Shown one piece after another: positions 1-5,612 of a stretch of DNA of 7,008 bases; within the stretch, counting starts at the first letter, position 1, and every line of letters starts with the position of its first letter. The stretch is taken from the NCBI GenBank assembly GCA_029934095.1, contig JAOZMV010000073.1, forward strand, positions 1 through 7,008, given 5' to 3'. This stretch comes from Desulfuromusa sp. Its GTDB lineage: Bacteria; Desulfobacterota; Desulfuromonadia; Desulfuromonadales; Geopsychrobacteraceae. The notes beneath the pieces are model-generated. The model made no database searches and was not told the origin of the DNA. It saw nothing but the letters and a program-made list of their open reading frames with translations. A program made the position numbers and the translations under genes.

Positions 1-71
1 CCCTGATAGCTCTGGGTGAATACCCCGACATCCAAAAGCTGGAGATTATTGCAGCCACCAAACACTTATGA
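1..71 (+). CDS. 3' end of an unidentified protein-coding gene (partial)
   Basis: Only the last 22 codons are inside the window, read from position 3, ending LEIIAATKHL and a TGA at 69-71. It is the only + strand frame open from the window edge to this point. The TGA overlaps the ATG of the next gene (ATGA at 68-71), which implies an operon and translational coupling with the isomerase-like gene. The tail is too short to assign to a family, so no function is proposed. Confidence 0.6.
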   Translation, partial: LIALGEYPDIQKLEIIAATKHL

Positions 72-847
72 TCTCGTCTTCCCTCTATATTTACATGCCG
101 GCTCACCTGCTGCCAGCACGGCTTCCATTTCTCCTCAACCGGAAGTTGCAACCGGAAGTCGCCTGCCAGGAAGTGCTGCTGGAGAAGCTCGACTTCGAGC
201 GGCTTGGGGATTGCGCTACACAGTTGCGGGAGCATGGGCTCAGCACCACCCTGCACGCCCCTTTTAGCGGCTTCAACCCTGGCAGCAGCAAAAAAAGAAC
301 TCGCAATGCATCATTGAAACTTGCAGACCAATCATTATCTCTAGCTGAAAAACTGCATGCCAGACGAATTGTTTTTCATCCCGGGCTCACCTATGGAAAT
401 GACCGAGAAGTGCTTGATATCTGGCTGAAAAACAACCTGACATTCTGGCCGGAATTTCTGGCGCGTGCTGCGGAATTTGACTGCACCATCTGTATAGAAA
501 ATATTTATGAAACCACTCCAGATATTTTCATCGATCTGCTCACAGCAATCAATTCCCCACAGATGGGCCACGTATTGGACATCGGTCACTGGAATATTTT
601 TGGCACCGGGAAACTAATCGACTGGCTGAATGCTACCGCCCCCTATCTGAAGCATCTGCATCTGCACGATAACCATGGTGAACAGGATGAGCACCTGCCC
701 ATCGGTCAGGGGTATGTTCCGTTTTCAACCCTGTTTGCATGGTTAAAAACAACCAAAGCCTCTCCGACCATAACCCTGGAAAATCACAGCCTCCCCGATA
801 CAGAACTTTCTCTGCAAGTGATCCAACAACATTTTCCTCAGCTTTAA
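68..847 (+). CDS. Sugar phosphate isomerase/epimerase-like TIM-barrel protein (AP endonuclease 2 superfamily)
   Basis: This 259-residue soluble protein has the features of the xylose isomerase-like TIM-barrel superfamily, which binds divalent metals through His, Glu and Asp at the barrel mouth. Visible motifs in order: TLHAPF (His63), IVFHPG (His104), CIENIYE (Glu144), LDIGH (Asp171, His174), LHLHDN (His198, His200), DEHLPIG (Asp207, His209) and TLENHS (Glu238). These match the usual metal-ligand order of the family, and the length is normal. Members include sugar isomerases, epimerases and endonuclease IV; nothing here tells the substrate, so the general name is kept. The start at 68 is chosen because its ATG overlaps the upstream stop (ATGA). 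There is no close Shine-Dalgarno, which fits coupled translation; an internal ATG at 95 is less likely. It is convergent with the membrane protein gene at 910-1377 and shares a terminator with it. Confidence 0.85.
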   Translation: MISSSLYIYMPAHLLPARLPFLLNRKLQPEVACQEVLLEKLDFERLGDCATQLREHGLSTTLHAPFSGFNPGSSKKRTRNASLKLADQSLSLAEKLHARRIVFHPGLTYGNDREVLDIWLKNNLTFWPEFLARAAEFDCTICIENIYETTPDIFIDLLTAINSPQMGHVLDIGHWNIFGTGKLIDWLNATAPYLKHLHLHDNHGEQDEHLPIGQGYVPFSTLFAWLKTTKASPTITLENHSLPDTELSLQVIQQHFPQL

Positions 848-850
848 ACA

Positions 851-886
851 AAAAAGCCTGCCGCAATGGTTAGCGGCAGGCTTTTT
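851..886. terminator. Bidirectional rho-independent terminator
   Basis: A perfect inverted repeat pairs 851-864 with 873-886 (core AGCCTGCCGC / GCGGCAGGCT) around an 8-base loop. An A-run on the left and a T-run on the right give a U-tract in both directions. It lies between the stops of two convergent genes and can end transcription of both. Confidence 0.92.
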
Positions 887-909
887 GTCTTCTTGTTGGT
901 GCCCGGTGG

Positions 910-1377
910 TTATGATTTCCCCAACAACCCTTTCCCTTCATGATTCTCTTTAGCGTTGTGGAGCCAGATGTGACACTGATCTAAGCTGTACAGGGATAAA
1001 CCAACTACGACAACGGGAAGAAAGTTGGCGGCGATGGCACCGGAAAAGCAGTAAAAGATAAAGAAGGCGGAACGATAACCGAGATGATTCCATTTTTGAG
1101 TCGGCTTGGCATCATTAGCCATGGCGGTTAAGGTCAGGATGGCTGAAGAGAAACAGTAAACGGCCAGGGCAACACTGATCAGATAGGCTGGGGGTGGATA
1201 ACCGAGGATCTGGCGAACTGGCTCAGATGCCGCTGCAAACAAATTGAAATCTTTAAAAGCAAAGGCACAGATGCTGATCACCAGAAACAGTACCAGGCTC
1301 ATCAAACTATGGTTTTGAACATTGGCTTCGGTGTTTGTTTTGGTATTTTGTGCTGTTTCAGCTTTGTAGTATCCCAT
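910..1377 (-). CDS. Family A small integral membrane protein, copy 1 (A1)
   Basis: This 155-residue protein is of unknown function. A polar N-terminus (1-22) is followed by hydrophobic segments at about 24-42, 63-86, and 102-134; the last is long enough for two helices. A conserved PPPAYLISVALAVYCFSSA stretch opens the second segment. The tail carries Cys135, His136, His140 and His146, which could bind metal or heme (inference). A2 at 4939-5406 is a paralogue with 133 of 155 identical positions by hand alignment. The frame stays open to an ATG at 1476, but GGAGG at 1383-1387 is placed for the ATG at 1377 and a sigma-54 promoter lies inside the longer frame, so the short form is preferred; ATG 1380 is possible. 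It is a single-gene unit with its own promoter and terminator. From memory, similar short proteins in Geobacter-type genomes are sometimes labelled menaquinol oxidoreductase; I could not check this. Confidence 0.85.
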   Translation of the reverse strand: MGYYKAETAQNTKTNTEANVQNHSLMSLVLFLVISICAFAFKDFNLFAAASEPVRQILGYPPPAYLISVALAVYCFSSAILTLTAMANDAKPTQKWNHLGYRSAFFIFYCFSGAIAANFLPVVVVGLSLYSLDQCHIWLHNAKENHEGKGLLGKS

Positions 1378-1382
1378 CATTG

Positions 1383-1387
1383 CCTCC
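1383..1387 (-). promoter_or_regulatory. Shine-Dalgarno site that fixes the A1 start
   Basis: GGAGG on the - strand lies 5 nt before the ATG at 1377 and only 2 nt before the adjacent ATG at 1380. This favours MGYYK as the N-terminus over the 33-residue-longer frame starting at 1476, which would be read through the promoter. Confidence 0.75.
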
Positions 1388-1426
1388 ATTGATTTGTTTG
1401 ATCTTTCGTTGTTGCTATTTACATAT

Positions 1427-1443
1427 AGCATCAGCCGTGCCAA
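1427..1443 (-). promoter_or_regulatory. Sigma-54 promoter of A1
   Basis: The - strand reads TTGGCACGGCTGATGCT. The -24 element TGGCACG is perfect and the -12 element is ATGCT, against the consensus TTGCW. GG and GC are separated by the required 10 nt (GC at 1428-1429, GG at 1440-1441). Transcription should start near 1416, about 40 nt before the chosen start codon. Confidence 0.9.
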
Positions 1444-1525
1444 GTTAAACAAAAAAATAAAAACTAATAATATCAAATAGTTACAGGATTCACTCTGATT
1501 TAGACTCTTTTTCCGGACAAGAACA

Positions 1526-1550
1526 TTCCTGTTTCGCAGGAATATTCCTG
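1526..1550. promoter_or_regulatory. Upstream activator site for the A1 sigma-54 promoter
   Basis: The array is TTCCTG-N5-CAGGAATATTCCTG. The first part is a 17-bp inverted repeat with the geometry of an NtrC-type enhancer site, and the second is a perfect 14-bp palindrome, giving three half-sites. It begins 85 bp upstream of the -24 GG. The same array precedes the A2 and B2a promoters, which supports it as the binding site of a sigma-54 activator. Confidence 0.8.
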
Positions 1551-1580
1551 AGCTATCAGAATAGATTCTTCTTGATGAGT

Positions 1581-1630
1581 ACCGATCCCTTCTCCATGAG
1601 GGAGAAGGTGGCCGAAGGCCGGATGAGGGG
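1581..1630. repeat. REP-like palindromic intergenic element, copy 1
   Basis: CCTTCTCC (1588-1595) pairs with GGAGAAGG (1601-1608) across a 5-base loop. A GGCC-GAA-GGCC hairpin (1610-1620) and GGATGAGG followed by a G-run follow. Similar double-hairpin elements are common dispersed intergenic repeats in proteobacteria (from memory). A degenerate copy, identical at 40 of 50 positions, lies at 5613-5662 in the equivalent place upstream of A2. It codes for nothing convincing. Confidence 0.7.
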
Positions 1631-1667
1631 GGGGGAGTTCTCTAGGTTTGATGCTACAGCCGAAACT

Positions 1668-1700
1668 AAAAAACGGATCGATCCTTTCAGAACCGATCCG
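1668..1700 (-). terminator. Rho-independent terminator after the cytochrome operon
   Basis: On the - strand an 11-bp stem (1690-1700 with 1674-1684, two wobble pairs, 5-base loop) is followed by six T (1673-1668). It lies about 36 nt past the cytochrome b stop. Its sequence is clearly related to the terminators after C2 and C3, although the gene it follows is unrelated. Confidence 0.88.
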
Positions 1701-1736
1701 CTCAGTTTGTTTTTTTTAAATTTATATCAACTTGTC

Positions 1737-2432
1737 TTAATTGCCAGAAGAGGCCTTCTCTCCTTTTGATTCGTCCTGCTGTTCTTCACCGTGCCCTTCC
1801 TCTTCATCTTCCCAGCCGGTCCACATAGTTTTGATATGATCCGTTGGGGTACGCCCCAGGGTTGCCAGATAAACATGGGTCGGAAGAAAAGCAATCAAAC
1901 AGCAAGCCAACAAAATATGGAGCACCGCCAGAAGTTTAAGTCCTCCGATCATAACAATCAGTCCACGTAACGGATCTACATTAATCAAAAAGATCCCCGA
2001 CAGATTGACCAACGGCATCATAACAAACATGATTGCCAGATAAACAGACTTCTGCATCGGGTTGAATTTGTTATCCGGGCTCGGATGATGAGGATTGTCC
2101 CATCCAAGAAAATAGGTCAAAAAGTAGAATTTTACTTGCCGTAAAATACCGCTCTTCAGATCTTCAACCTTTGGTACATACAAGTTTGCCATACTTCGAG
2201 CAACAAAAGTATAATAGAAGAACCACAGGGAGAAGGAGATCGACACTATAATTCCGGCCGCATTATGGAGATAAATTGCTGATTTGTAGCTACCAAGCAA
2301 CGAAACATATTCGGGAAAACGAATCTGCGCACCAGAAACTGTCAGGGTAATAATCCCAAAGGCATTCAGCCAGTGCCAGATCCGAACCGGGATGGGTTGT
2401 AAATAAATTTGATGTTCATGTTCTTCAGCCAT
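1737..2432 (-). CDS. cbcB: Membrane cytochrome b subunit, FdnI/HydC-like, of a CbcA-CbcB type complex
   Basis: This 231-residue integral membrane cytochrome b probably passes electrons between the quinone pool and its c-type partner. Four hydrophobic helices run at about 20-36, 51-75, 130-151 and 164-190. Likely axial heme ligands are His20 (RIWHWLNA), His56 (YLHNAAG), His172 (LAVLHILL) and His186 (PTHVYLA). The 14-residue gap between the last two matches formate dehydrogenase FdnI, so two b hemes are expected. The C-terminal tail from about 208 is very acidic and probably disordered. The start is supported by AAGGGG 7 nt upstream, overlapping the stop of the heptaheme cytochrome gene; the genes are 11 nt apart. 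Geobacter CbcBA, a heptaheme c plus cytochrome b inner-membrane quinol oxidase, is the best match from memory. The family call is firm; the symbol is less so. Confidence 0.85.
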   Translation of the reverse strand: MAEEHEHQIYLQPIPVRIWHWLNAFGIITLTVSGAQIRFPEYVSLLGSYKSAIYLHNAAGIIVSISFSLWFFYYTFVARSMANLYVPKVEDLKSGILRQVKFYFLTYFLGWDNPHHPSPDNKFNPMQKSVYLAIMFVMMPLVNLSGIFLINVDPLRGLIVMIGGLKLLAVLHILLACCLIAFLPTHVYLATLGRTPTDHIKTMWTGWEDEEEGHGEEQQDESKGEKASSGN

Positions 2433-2443
2433 GATTAATCCCC

Positions 2444-3484
2444 TTAATGTTGTCTGTTTTTGCGGGTTAAGAAACGTAGAGTTCCATGGCCAATCGGCAT
2501 GATAAATCCACCACAGATGATGATCAAGCCGATAATATTCAGCGCCGAACTACGAGTACTTCCGGTCATATAGAAATTGGGTGTTCCGTATAGAGTATCA
2601 AGCATCGCACCATCTTCAACGCTCATCCGCTGGTAGGTACCACCTTCTGTTGGAAAGGAAAGGAAGCTGGTCTGCATACTCCCCGGACCCGATGCGTGAC
2701 AGAAAGTACAATCATAGCGATTATCCAGCGTACTCAGATCGTGAGAAACTTCGCCAGGAACCATGGTTCCATTTAGATGCAGATTTTTATAGGCAGGGTT
2801 GCGGTTAAAGGTACGTAATTCTGCCAGAGAGATATGGTTGTCACCGTCAATATCAATGAGACTTTGTATCTCTTTTTCACCACTGTATTCTTTCAAATCG
2901 GCATAACTGGAAAAGCGGTAGCCTTTCAGCCCTTCGGATTTCTTCTGTTTCTGGGTAATATTTAAAACAATGACATAACTCTCCGACGAGGTATGGCAGG
3001 TAATGCAGGGGAGCTTGGAAATATGGAGACTTGCCTGTGGTAACCATTCTGCATGGCTGTCCATAACATCAATACCGTCATGACACTGGCTGCATTGCTG
3101 ATTCATCTCGGGACCGGATACCGCTTCAATTCCATGCACCTGATGGGGATTATGGCAATCGCTGCACACTGCATTTTCTGCGTGCTCAGTCGCCATGTAT
3201 TGACCTCCGAGCTCCTCATGACAATCGAGGCAATCTGCCCTGGTGACAGCTTCTCCATCATCAGGGTGCTCATCGGTCACTGATTCGTGGCAAGTCATGC
3301 AACCCATTTCAGCATGGACCGTCGGAGTAAATTTATCCGCATCGATAAACAGCTCATCACCAACCTCATCAGCATCGCCATGACAGCCCAGGCAATCATC
3401 CATCTCCATTGCACTTGCTGATAGTGGGACAGCAAGAACCATGAGCAACAAAAAACTCCACAGAATACGACAATCCATTTTCAT
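2444..3484 (-). CDS. cbcA: Heptaheme c-type cytochrome with EF-hand loop and C-terminal membrane anchor, CbcA-like
   Basis: This 346-residue exported multiheme cytochrome has a signal peptide at 1-25 (LSASA) and seven CXXCH heme sites with Cys at 31, 62, 85, 107, 131, 160 and 259. A hydrophobic anchor lies at about 314-333, with a basic tail (RFLTRKNRQH) on the cytoplasmic side. Between hemes six and seven is a full 12-residue EF-hand loop, DIDGDNHISLAE (211-222), so calcium binding is likely. AAAGG about 8 nt upstream supports the ATG at 3484; ATG 3478 is the alternative. It is the first gene of an operon with the cytochrome b gene. Together they resemble Geobacter CbcBA, which respires Fe(III) near the thermodynamic limit and whose expression needs a sigma-54 activator (from memory). 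No sigma-54 site is visible directly upstream here. Seven hemes and the anchor are directly seen; the symbol rests on architecture. Confidence 0.88.
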   Translation of the reverse strand: MKMDCRILWSFLLLMVLAVPLSASAMEMDDCLGCHGDADEVGDELFIDADKFTPTVHAEMGCMTCHESVTDEHPDDGEAVTRADCLDCHEELGGQYMATEHAENAVCSDCHNPHQVHGIEAVSGPEMNQQCSQCHDGIDVMDSHAEWLPQASLHISKLPCITCHTSSESYVIVLNITQKQKKSEGLKGYRFSSYADLKEYSGEKEIQSLIDIDGDNHISLAELRTFNRNPAYKNLHLNGTMVPGEVSHDLSTLDNRYDCTFCHASGPGSMQTSFLSFPTEGGTYQRMSVEDGAMLDTLYGTPNFYMTGSTRSSALNIIGLIIICGGFIMPIGHGTLRFLTRKNRQH

Positions 3485-3707
3485 ATACTTGCCCTTTAAT
3501 TGAGCGGTTTACGTTAAAGAGGAAATACCCATGTTAAAAACTACAAAACAAACCTGAAAGTAATTTTCAATACTATTAATAACAGAAAAAACCAAAAAGC
3601 GCAAAAAAAGAGATGTCTCTCCCATCTCTTTTTTAATTCAGGACTATCCAGTCCCTAAAATAAACAGCATATTTCCGGCCTGTGAGCTTGTTAAAACTAC
3701 GACTGAT
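3485..3707. other. AT-rich intergenic region upstream of the cytochrome operon
   Basis: It holds the terminator of the B1-C1 operon (3604-3634) and about 120 nt of AT-rich leader before the heptaheme cytochrome gene. I found no convincing sigma-54 site and no TTCCTG-N5-CAGGAA array. No sigma-70 promoter is clear enough to call. The cytochrome promoter must lie here or be bypassed by read-through. Confidence 0.6.
3604..3634 (-). terminator. Rho-independent terminator after C1
   Basis: A perfect 12-bp inverted repeat (3604-3615 with 3623-3634, core GAGATG / CATCTC) has a 7-base loop and A/T flanks. On the - strand it ends in seven T. It separates the B1-C1 unit from the cytochrome operon. The GC part is only modest, so some read-through is possible. 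Confidence 0.82.
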
Positions 3708-3944
3708 TCAGTGTTTAAGGGGCTTTATATCTTCCTTTTTCCCACTAAAAATACCCTTGATTATACCAAGCCCCAGGGCAAAAACCGGGATAAGCTGGAG
3801 AAAAATGATCAACCCACAGACGCCTAAAAACAGGTAGACCAACATCATACTGTTGTCTTCTCTGGCTCCGGTTTCAGCTAAAGCAGGAACGATAGTGGAT
3901 AAAAATACGATTCCAGAGAGACTGTATTGGACTATTTTTTTCAT
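3708..3944 (-). CDS. Family C small exported membrane protein, copy 1 (C1)
   Basis: This 78-residue protein has unknown function. Residues 1-23 look like a signal peptide ending in ALA. The GAREDNSM motif (26-33) leads into one hydrophobic segment at about 34-61, containing LQLIPVFALG, and then a basic GIIKGIFSGKK end. If the signal is cleaved, the mature protein would have one membrane helix with a short N-terminal extension outside the cytoplasm. AAAGGAG 6 nt upstream supports the start. It follows B1 after 38 nt, so both should come from the B1 sigma-54 promoter. C2 (5756-5980) and partial C3 (6945-7008) are paralogues; the core from GAREDNSM to GIFS is nearly invariant. The membrane segment also resembles the N-terminal module of family B. 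Confidence 0.82.
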   Translation of the reverse strand: MKKIVQYSLSGIVFLSTIVPALAETGAREDNSMMLVYLFLGVCGLIIFLQLIPVFALGLGIIKGIFSGKKEDIKPLKH

Positions 3945-3982
3945 AATGAACTCCTTTCATCTTTCTATATACTGCTCTTCAA

Positions 3983-4630
3983 TCAGCTCACTGTCGGCTG
4001 CAAAGTTTCAAAAGCATATTCCACTACGGAACGTAGTTCTTCATTATCTTCCTGATAATGTGGTTTCAACGCATGGTAGAAGATTTCATCTTCACGAACC
4101 TGCTTCAATGTTTCCAAAGAGCTGTCATCTGAAACCAGGATGATCCGCAGGTTTTTATTACACTTGCGCATCAAAGCAACGACATCGACCGGGGCAATTG
4201 TTTCCTCAAATACCTCGCCCAGAATAACAATCGGTTCATTTCCCTGCACTATTTTCGCGATGGCATAGGCCGCTGAAGCGGTCGTCTGAACCTCATAGTG
4301 GGAATTTTCAAAAAAGGCTGCTAACTCATACCGTACTGCTTTATTACGATCGGCGATCAGTATTTTCCTGGCTTTTATATCGGTTACCCCATTTCTGGAT
4401 AATGTTGTTCGGGTTGATTGTAATCGTCTCTTGGCAGATATATTTTTGACCTTGGCAGCCAAAAAAAATGCCCCCGGAACACTCTGAAAACCAATAATAG
4501 CTATAAAGAAAATTACAAAAAACTTTGTGAGTGGGGATATCTGCAAACCAAGATCACAAAGCATAAAACTTCCCGTCAGCATCAAAGCCATGGGAAGAGC
4601 AATTAATTTGAAGTTATAGTATCGAGACAT
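3983..4630 (-). CDS. Family B membrane-anchored receiver-like protein, fused form (B1)
   Basis: This 215-residue protein joins a two-helix membrane module (about 7-29 and 36-60) and a basic linker (61-88) to a CheY-like receiver domain (89-210). Receiver signatures: ILIAD with Asp94, VSDDSS with Ser167, and ALKP with Lys189-Pro190. The position of the phospho-acceptor aspartate holds Glu139 (IVILGEVF), and the second acidic residue after Asp94 is Arg. Normal phosphorylation is therefore doubtful, and Glu may mimic the phosphorylated state (inference). There is no AAA+ or DNA-binding output domain, so it is not itself the sigma-54 activator. The ATG at 4630 has AGGAG 6 nt upstream, which favours it over ATG 4645, whose start precedes that site. 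It is first in an operon with C1. In the paralogue B2 the same two parts are separate genes. Confidence 0.82.
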   Translation of the reverse strand: MSRYYNFKLIALPMALMLTGSFMLCDLGLQISPLTKFFVIFFIAIIGFQSVPGAFFLAAKVKNISAKRRLQSTRTTLSRNGVTDIKARKILIADRNKAVRYELAAFFENSHYEVQTTASAAYAIAKIVQGNEPIVILGEVFEETIAPVDVVALMRKCNKNLRIILVSDDSSLETLKQVREDEIFYHALKPHYQEDNEELRSVVEYAFETLQPTVS

Positions 4631-4636
4631 TTCATT

Positions 4637-4641
4637 CTCCT
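4637..4641 (-). promoter_or_regulatory. Shine-Dalgarno site that fixes the B1 start
   Basis: AGGAG lies 6 nt before the ATG at 4630. The in-frame ATG at 4645 lies upstream of this site, so MSRYYNF is preferred as the N-terminus, five residues shorter than the longest frame. Confidence 0.75.
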
Positions 4642-4666
4642 GCATTTGTCCTTTGCCTATAACTGA

Positions 4667-4683
4667 AGCAACCTACATACCAA
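4667..4683 (-). promoter_or_regulatory. Sigma-54 promoter of the B1-C1 operon
   Basis: The - strand reads TTGGTATGTAGGTTGCT. The -12 TTGCT is perfect and the -24 TGGTATG is a weaker match; GG and GC are 10 nt apart (GC 4668-4669, GG 4680-4681). Transcription should start near 4656. Confidence 0.85.
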
Positions 4684-4786
4684 GTTTTATAAATCTCACA
4701 TAGAAATATTTATCTAATTAATTAAGCTGGTTACGGGAAATTAAGAGTCATTAGATAAAATAGTTGCTCCAAAAAACTATAAACAA

Positions 4787-4810
4787 TTCCTGTTGGGCAG
4801 GAATCTTCCT
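4787..4810. promoter_or_regulatory. Variant upstream activator array for the B1 promoter
   Basis: TTCCTG-N5-CAGGAA is kept, but the following palindrome is imperfect (CAGGAATCTTCCT). It begins 106 bp upstream of the -24 GG, 21 bp further than at the other three promoters. That is two helical turns, so the bound activator would face the same side of the DNA. Confidence 0.72.
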
Positions 4811-4814
4811 ACAG

Positions 4815-4829
4815 AACAAGAATCTTGTT
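4815..4829. promoter_or_regulatory. AACAAGA-N-TCTTGTT palindrome upstream of B1
   Basis: A perfect 7-1-7 inverted repeat sits just beyond the activator array. ACAAGA-like half-sites also border the arrays at A1, A2 and B2a, but on the other side. It may be a second protein-binding site; no hairpin terminator role is likely because no U-tract follows. Confidence 0.4.
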
Positions 4830-4880
4830 AAGCCCAGCAGAGCATTTTTTATTTATCCAGTAGAGACTTCAAGCCAATAA

Positions 4881-4914
4881 AAAAACCCGCTGCTATGTAA
4901 AGCAACGGGTTTTT
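4881..4914 (-). terminator. Rho-independent terminator after A2
   Basis: A 14-bp stem pairs 4901-4914 with 4881-4894 (core ACCCGTTGCT / AGCAGCGGGT, one wobble pair) around a 6-base loop. A/T flanks on both sides give a U-tract on the - strand. It is 24 nt past the A2 stop. Its sequence differs from the A1 terminator. Confidence 0.9.
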
Positions 4915-4938
4915 ATTGATTTTATCTGGATCAGCTGA

Positions 4939-5406
4939 TCAGGATTTTCCCAGCAGCCCTTTACCTTCATGATTCTCTTTGGCGTGATGGAGCCAGATGT
5001 GGCATTGGTCTAACCCGTAAAGGCTTAACCCAACCAGTAAGACGGGGAGAAAGTTTGCAGCAATTGCGCCGGAGAAGCAGTAGAAAGCGAAGAAGGCGGT
5101 ACGATAACCAAGATGATTCCACTTTTGGGTCGGTTGAACATCGTTAGCCATAGCTGTCAGTGTCAGGATGGCTGAAGAAAAACAATAAACGGCCAGAGCA
5201 ACGCTGATCAGGTAAGCTGGGGGAGGACAACCGAGTAACTGACGGACAGGCTCGGAGGAGACTGCAAACAAATTAAAGTCTTTAAAAGTATAAGCACAGA
5301 TGCTGATCAGGAGGAAGGTAACCAGGCTCATCAGACTATGGTTCTGCACTTTGGATTCGGTATTTGATTTGGTGTTTTCAATTGTTGCTGCTTTATAGTA
5401 TCCCAT
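4939..5406 (-). CDS. Family A small integral membrane protein, copy 2 (A2)
   Basis: This 155-residue paralogue of A1 differs at 22 positions by hand alignment, mostly near the N-terminus and as conservative changes within membrane segments. Hydrophobic segments fall at about 24-42, 63-86 and 102-134. The PPPAYLISVALAVYCFSSA stretch, the TQKWNHLGYR loop and the tail with Cys135, His136, His140 and His146 are all kept; A2 has an extra His at 141. The ATG at 5406 has GGAGG 5 nt upstream; the longer frame to 5505 would contain the sigma-54 promoter and is rejected. It is a single-gene unit with its own promoter, activator array and terminator, lying between the B2-C2 and B1-C1 operons. Function unknown; strong conservation between copies indicates both are maintained, or that the duplication is fairly recent. 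Confidence 0.85.
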   Translation of the reverse strand: MGYYKAATIENTKSNTESKVQNHSLMSLVTFLLISICAYTFKDFNLFAVSSEPVRQLLGCPPPAYLISVALAVYCFSSAILTLTAMANDVQPTQKWNHLGYRTAFFAFYCFSGAIAANFLPVLLVGLSLYGLDQCHIWLHHAKENHEGKGLLGKS

Positions 5407-5411
5407 CATTT

Positions 5412-5416
5412 CCTCC
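5412..5416 (-). promoter_or_regulatory. Shine-Dalgarno site that fixes the A2 start
   Basis: GGAGG lies 5 nt before the ATG at 5406 and 2 nt before the neighbouring ATG at 5409, exactly as at A1. It supports the 155-residue form. Confidence 0.75.
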
Positions 5417-5455
5417 ATGAGTTTGTTTGTTATTTCGTTGTTGCTATTTATATAT

Positions 5456-5472
5456 AGCATCAGCCGTGCCAA
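5456..5472 (-). promoter_or_regulatory. Sigma-54 promoter of A2
   Basis: The - strand reads TTGGCACGGCTGATGCT, identical over 17 bases to the A1 promoter, with GG-N10-GC spacing (GC 5457-5458, GG 5469-5470). The leader after it is also conserved with A1. Transcription should start near 5445. Confidence 0.9.
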
Positions 5473-5554
5473 GTCTGATAAAAAAATAAATGCCTTCAAT
5501 ATCAACTAGTTATGGAGTTTTCACTTCGGGGGCAGCCTTTACCGAACAAGATCT

Positions 5555-5579
5555 TTCCTGTTGTGCAGGAATATTCCTG
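5555..5579. promoter_or_regulatory. Upstream activator site for the A2 promoter
   Basis: TTCCTG-N5-CAGGAATATTCCTG, with the same three half-sites as at A1 and B2a, begins 85 bp upstream of the -24 GG. It is preceded by AACAAGATCT, as at B2a. Confidence 0.8.
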
Positions 5580-5612
5580 AGCGATCAGAATAACTTATTC
5601 TTTATGATGAGG

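Larger units (their letters stand above)
910..1739 (-). repeat. Duplicated A-module block, copy 1
   Basis: Terminator, REP-like element, activator array, sigma-54 promoter and A gene occur here in the same order as in 4939-5758. Similarity starts at the stop codon of the preceding gene: the + strand CTTGTCTTAATTG spans the cytochrome b stop here and the C2 stop there. It ends near the A stop; the terminators downstream differ. The gene-free stretch 1378-1736 is fully accounted for by this block. Confidence 0.75.
4631..4938. other. Regulatory intergenic region between A2 and B1
   Basis: Reading leftward from the A2 stop, it holds the A2 terminator (4881-4914), an AACAAGA/TCTTGTT palindrome (4815-4829), a variant activator array (4787-4810), the B1 sigma-54 promoter (4667-4683) and the B1 ribosome binding site. 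About 100 nt of AT-rich DNA between promoter and array shows nothing else. The REP-like element seen upstream of A1 and A2 is absent. Confidence 0.7.

Noticed and set aside
16..267. Open + strand frame of 83 codons
   Set aside because: It overlaps the isomerase-like gene in another frame and has no recognisable motif; the overlapping frame carries the full metal-site series.
1572..1769. Open + strand frame of 65 codons
   Set aside because: It runs through the REP-like element, the terminator and the cytochrome b stop, so it is a chance frame.
2581..3283. Open + strand frames inside the heptaheme cytochrome gene
   Set aside because: They are antisense shadows; the opposite strand encodes seven CXXCH motifs, a signal peptide and an anchor.
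3484..3600. Sigma-70 promoter for the cytochrome operon (TTGAAA candidate near 3570)
   Set aside because: No -10 box with a good match lies at 16-18 bp spacing, and the region is AT-rich enough to give chance hits.
3668..3684. Possible sigma-54 site with GG-N10-GC between C1 and its terminator
   Set aside because: Only the core dinucleotides and a few other bases match, it has no enhancer array, and it lies before the terminator rather than next to the cytochrome gene.
3983..4630. B1 as the sigma-54 activator of the regulon
   Set aside because: It has a receiver-like domain but no AAA+ domain (no Walker A or GAFTGA) and no helix-turn-helix.
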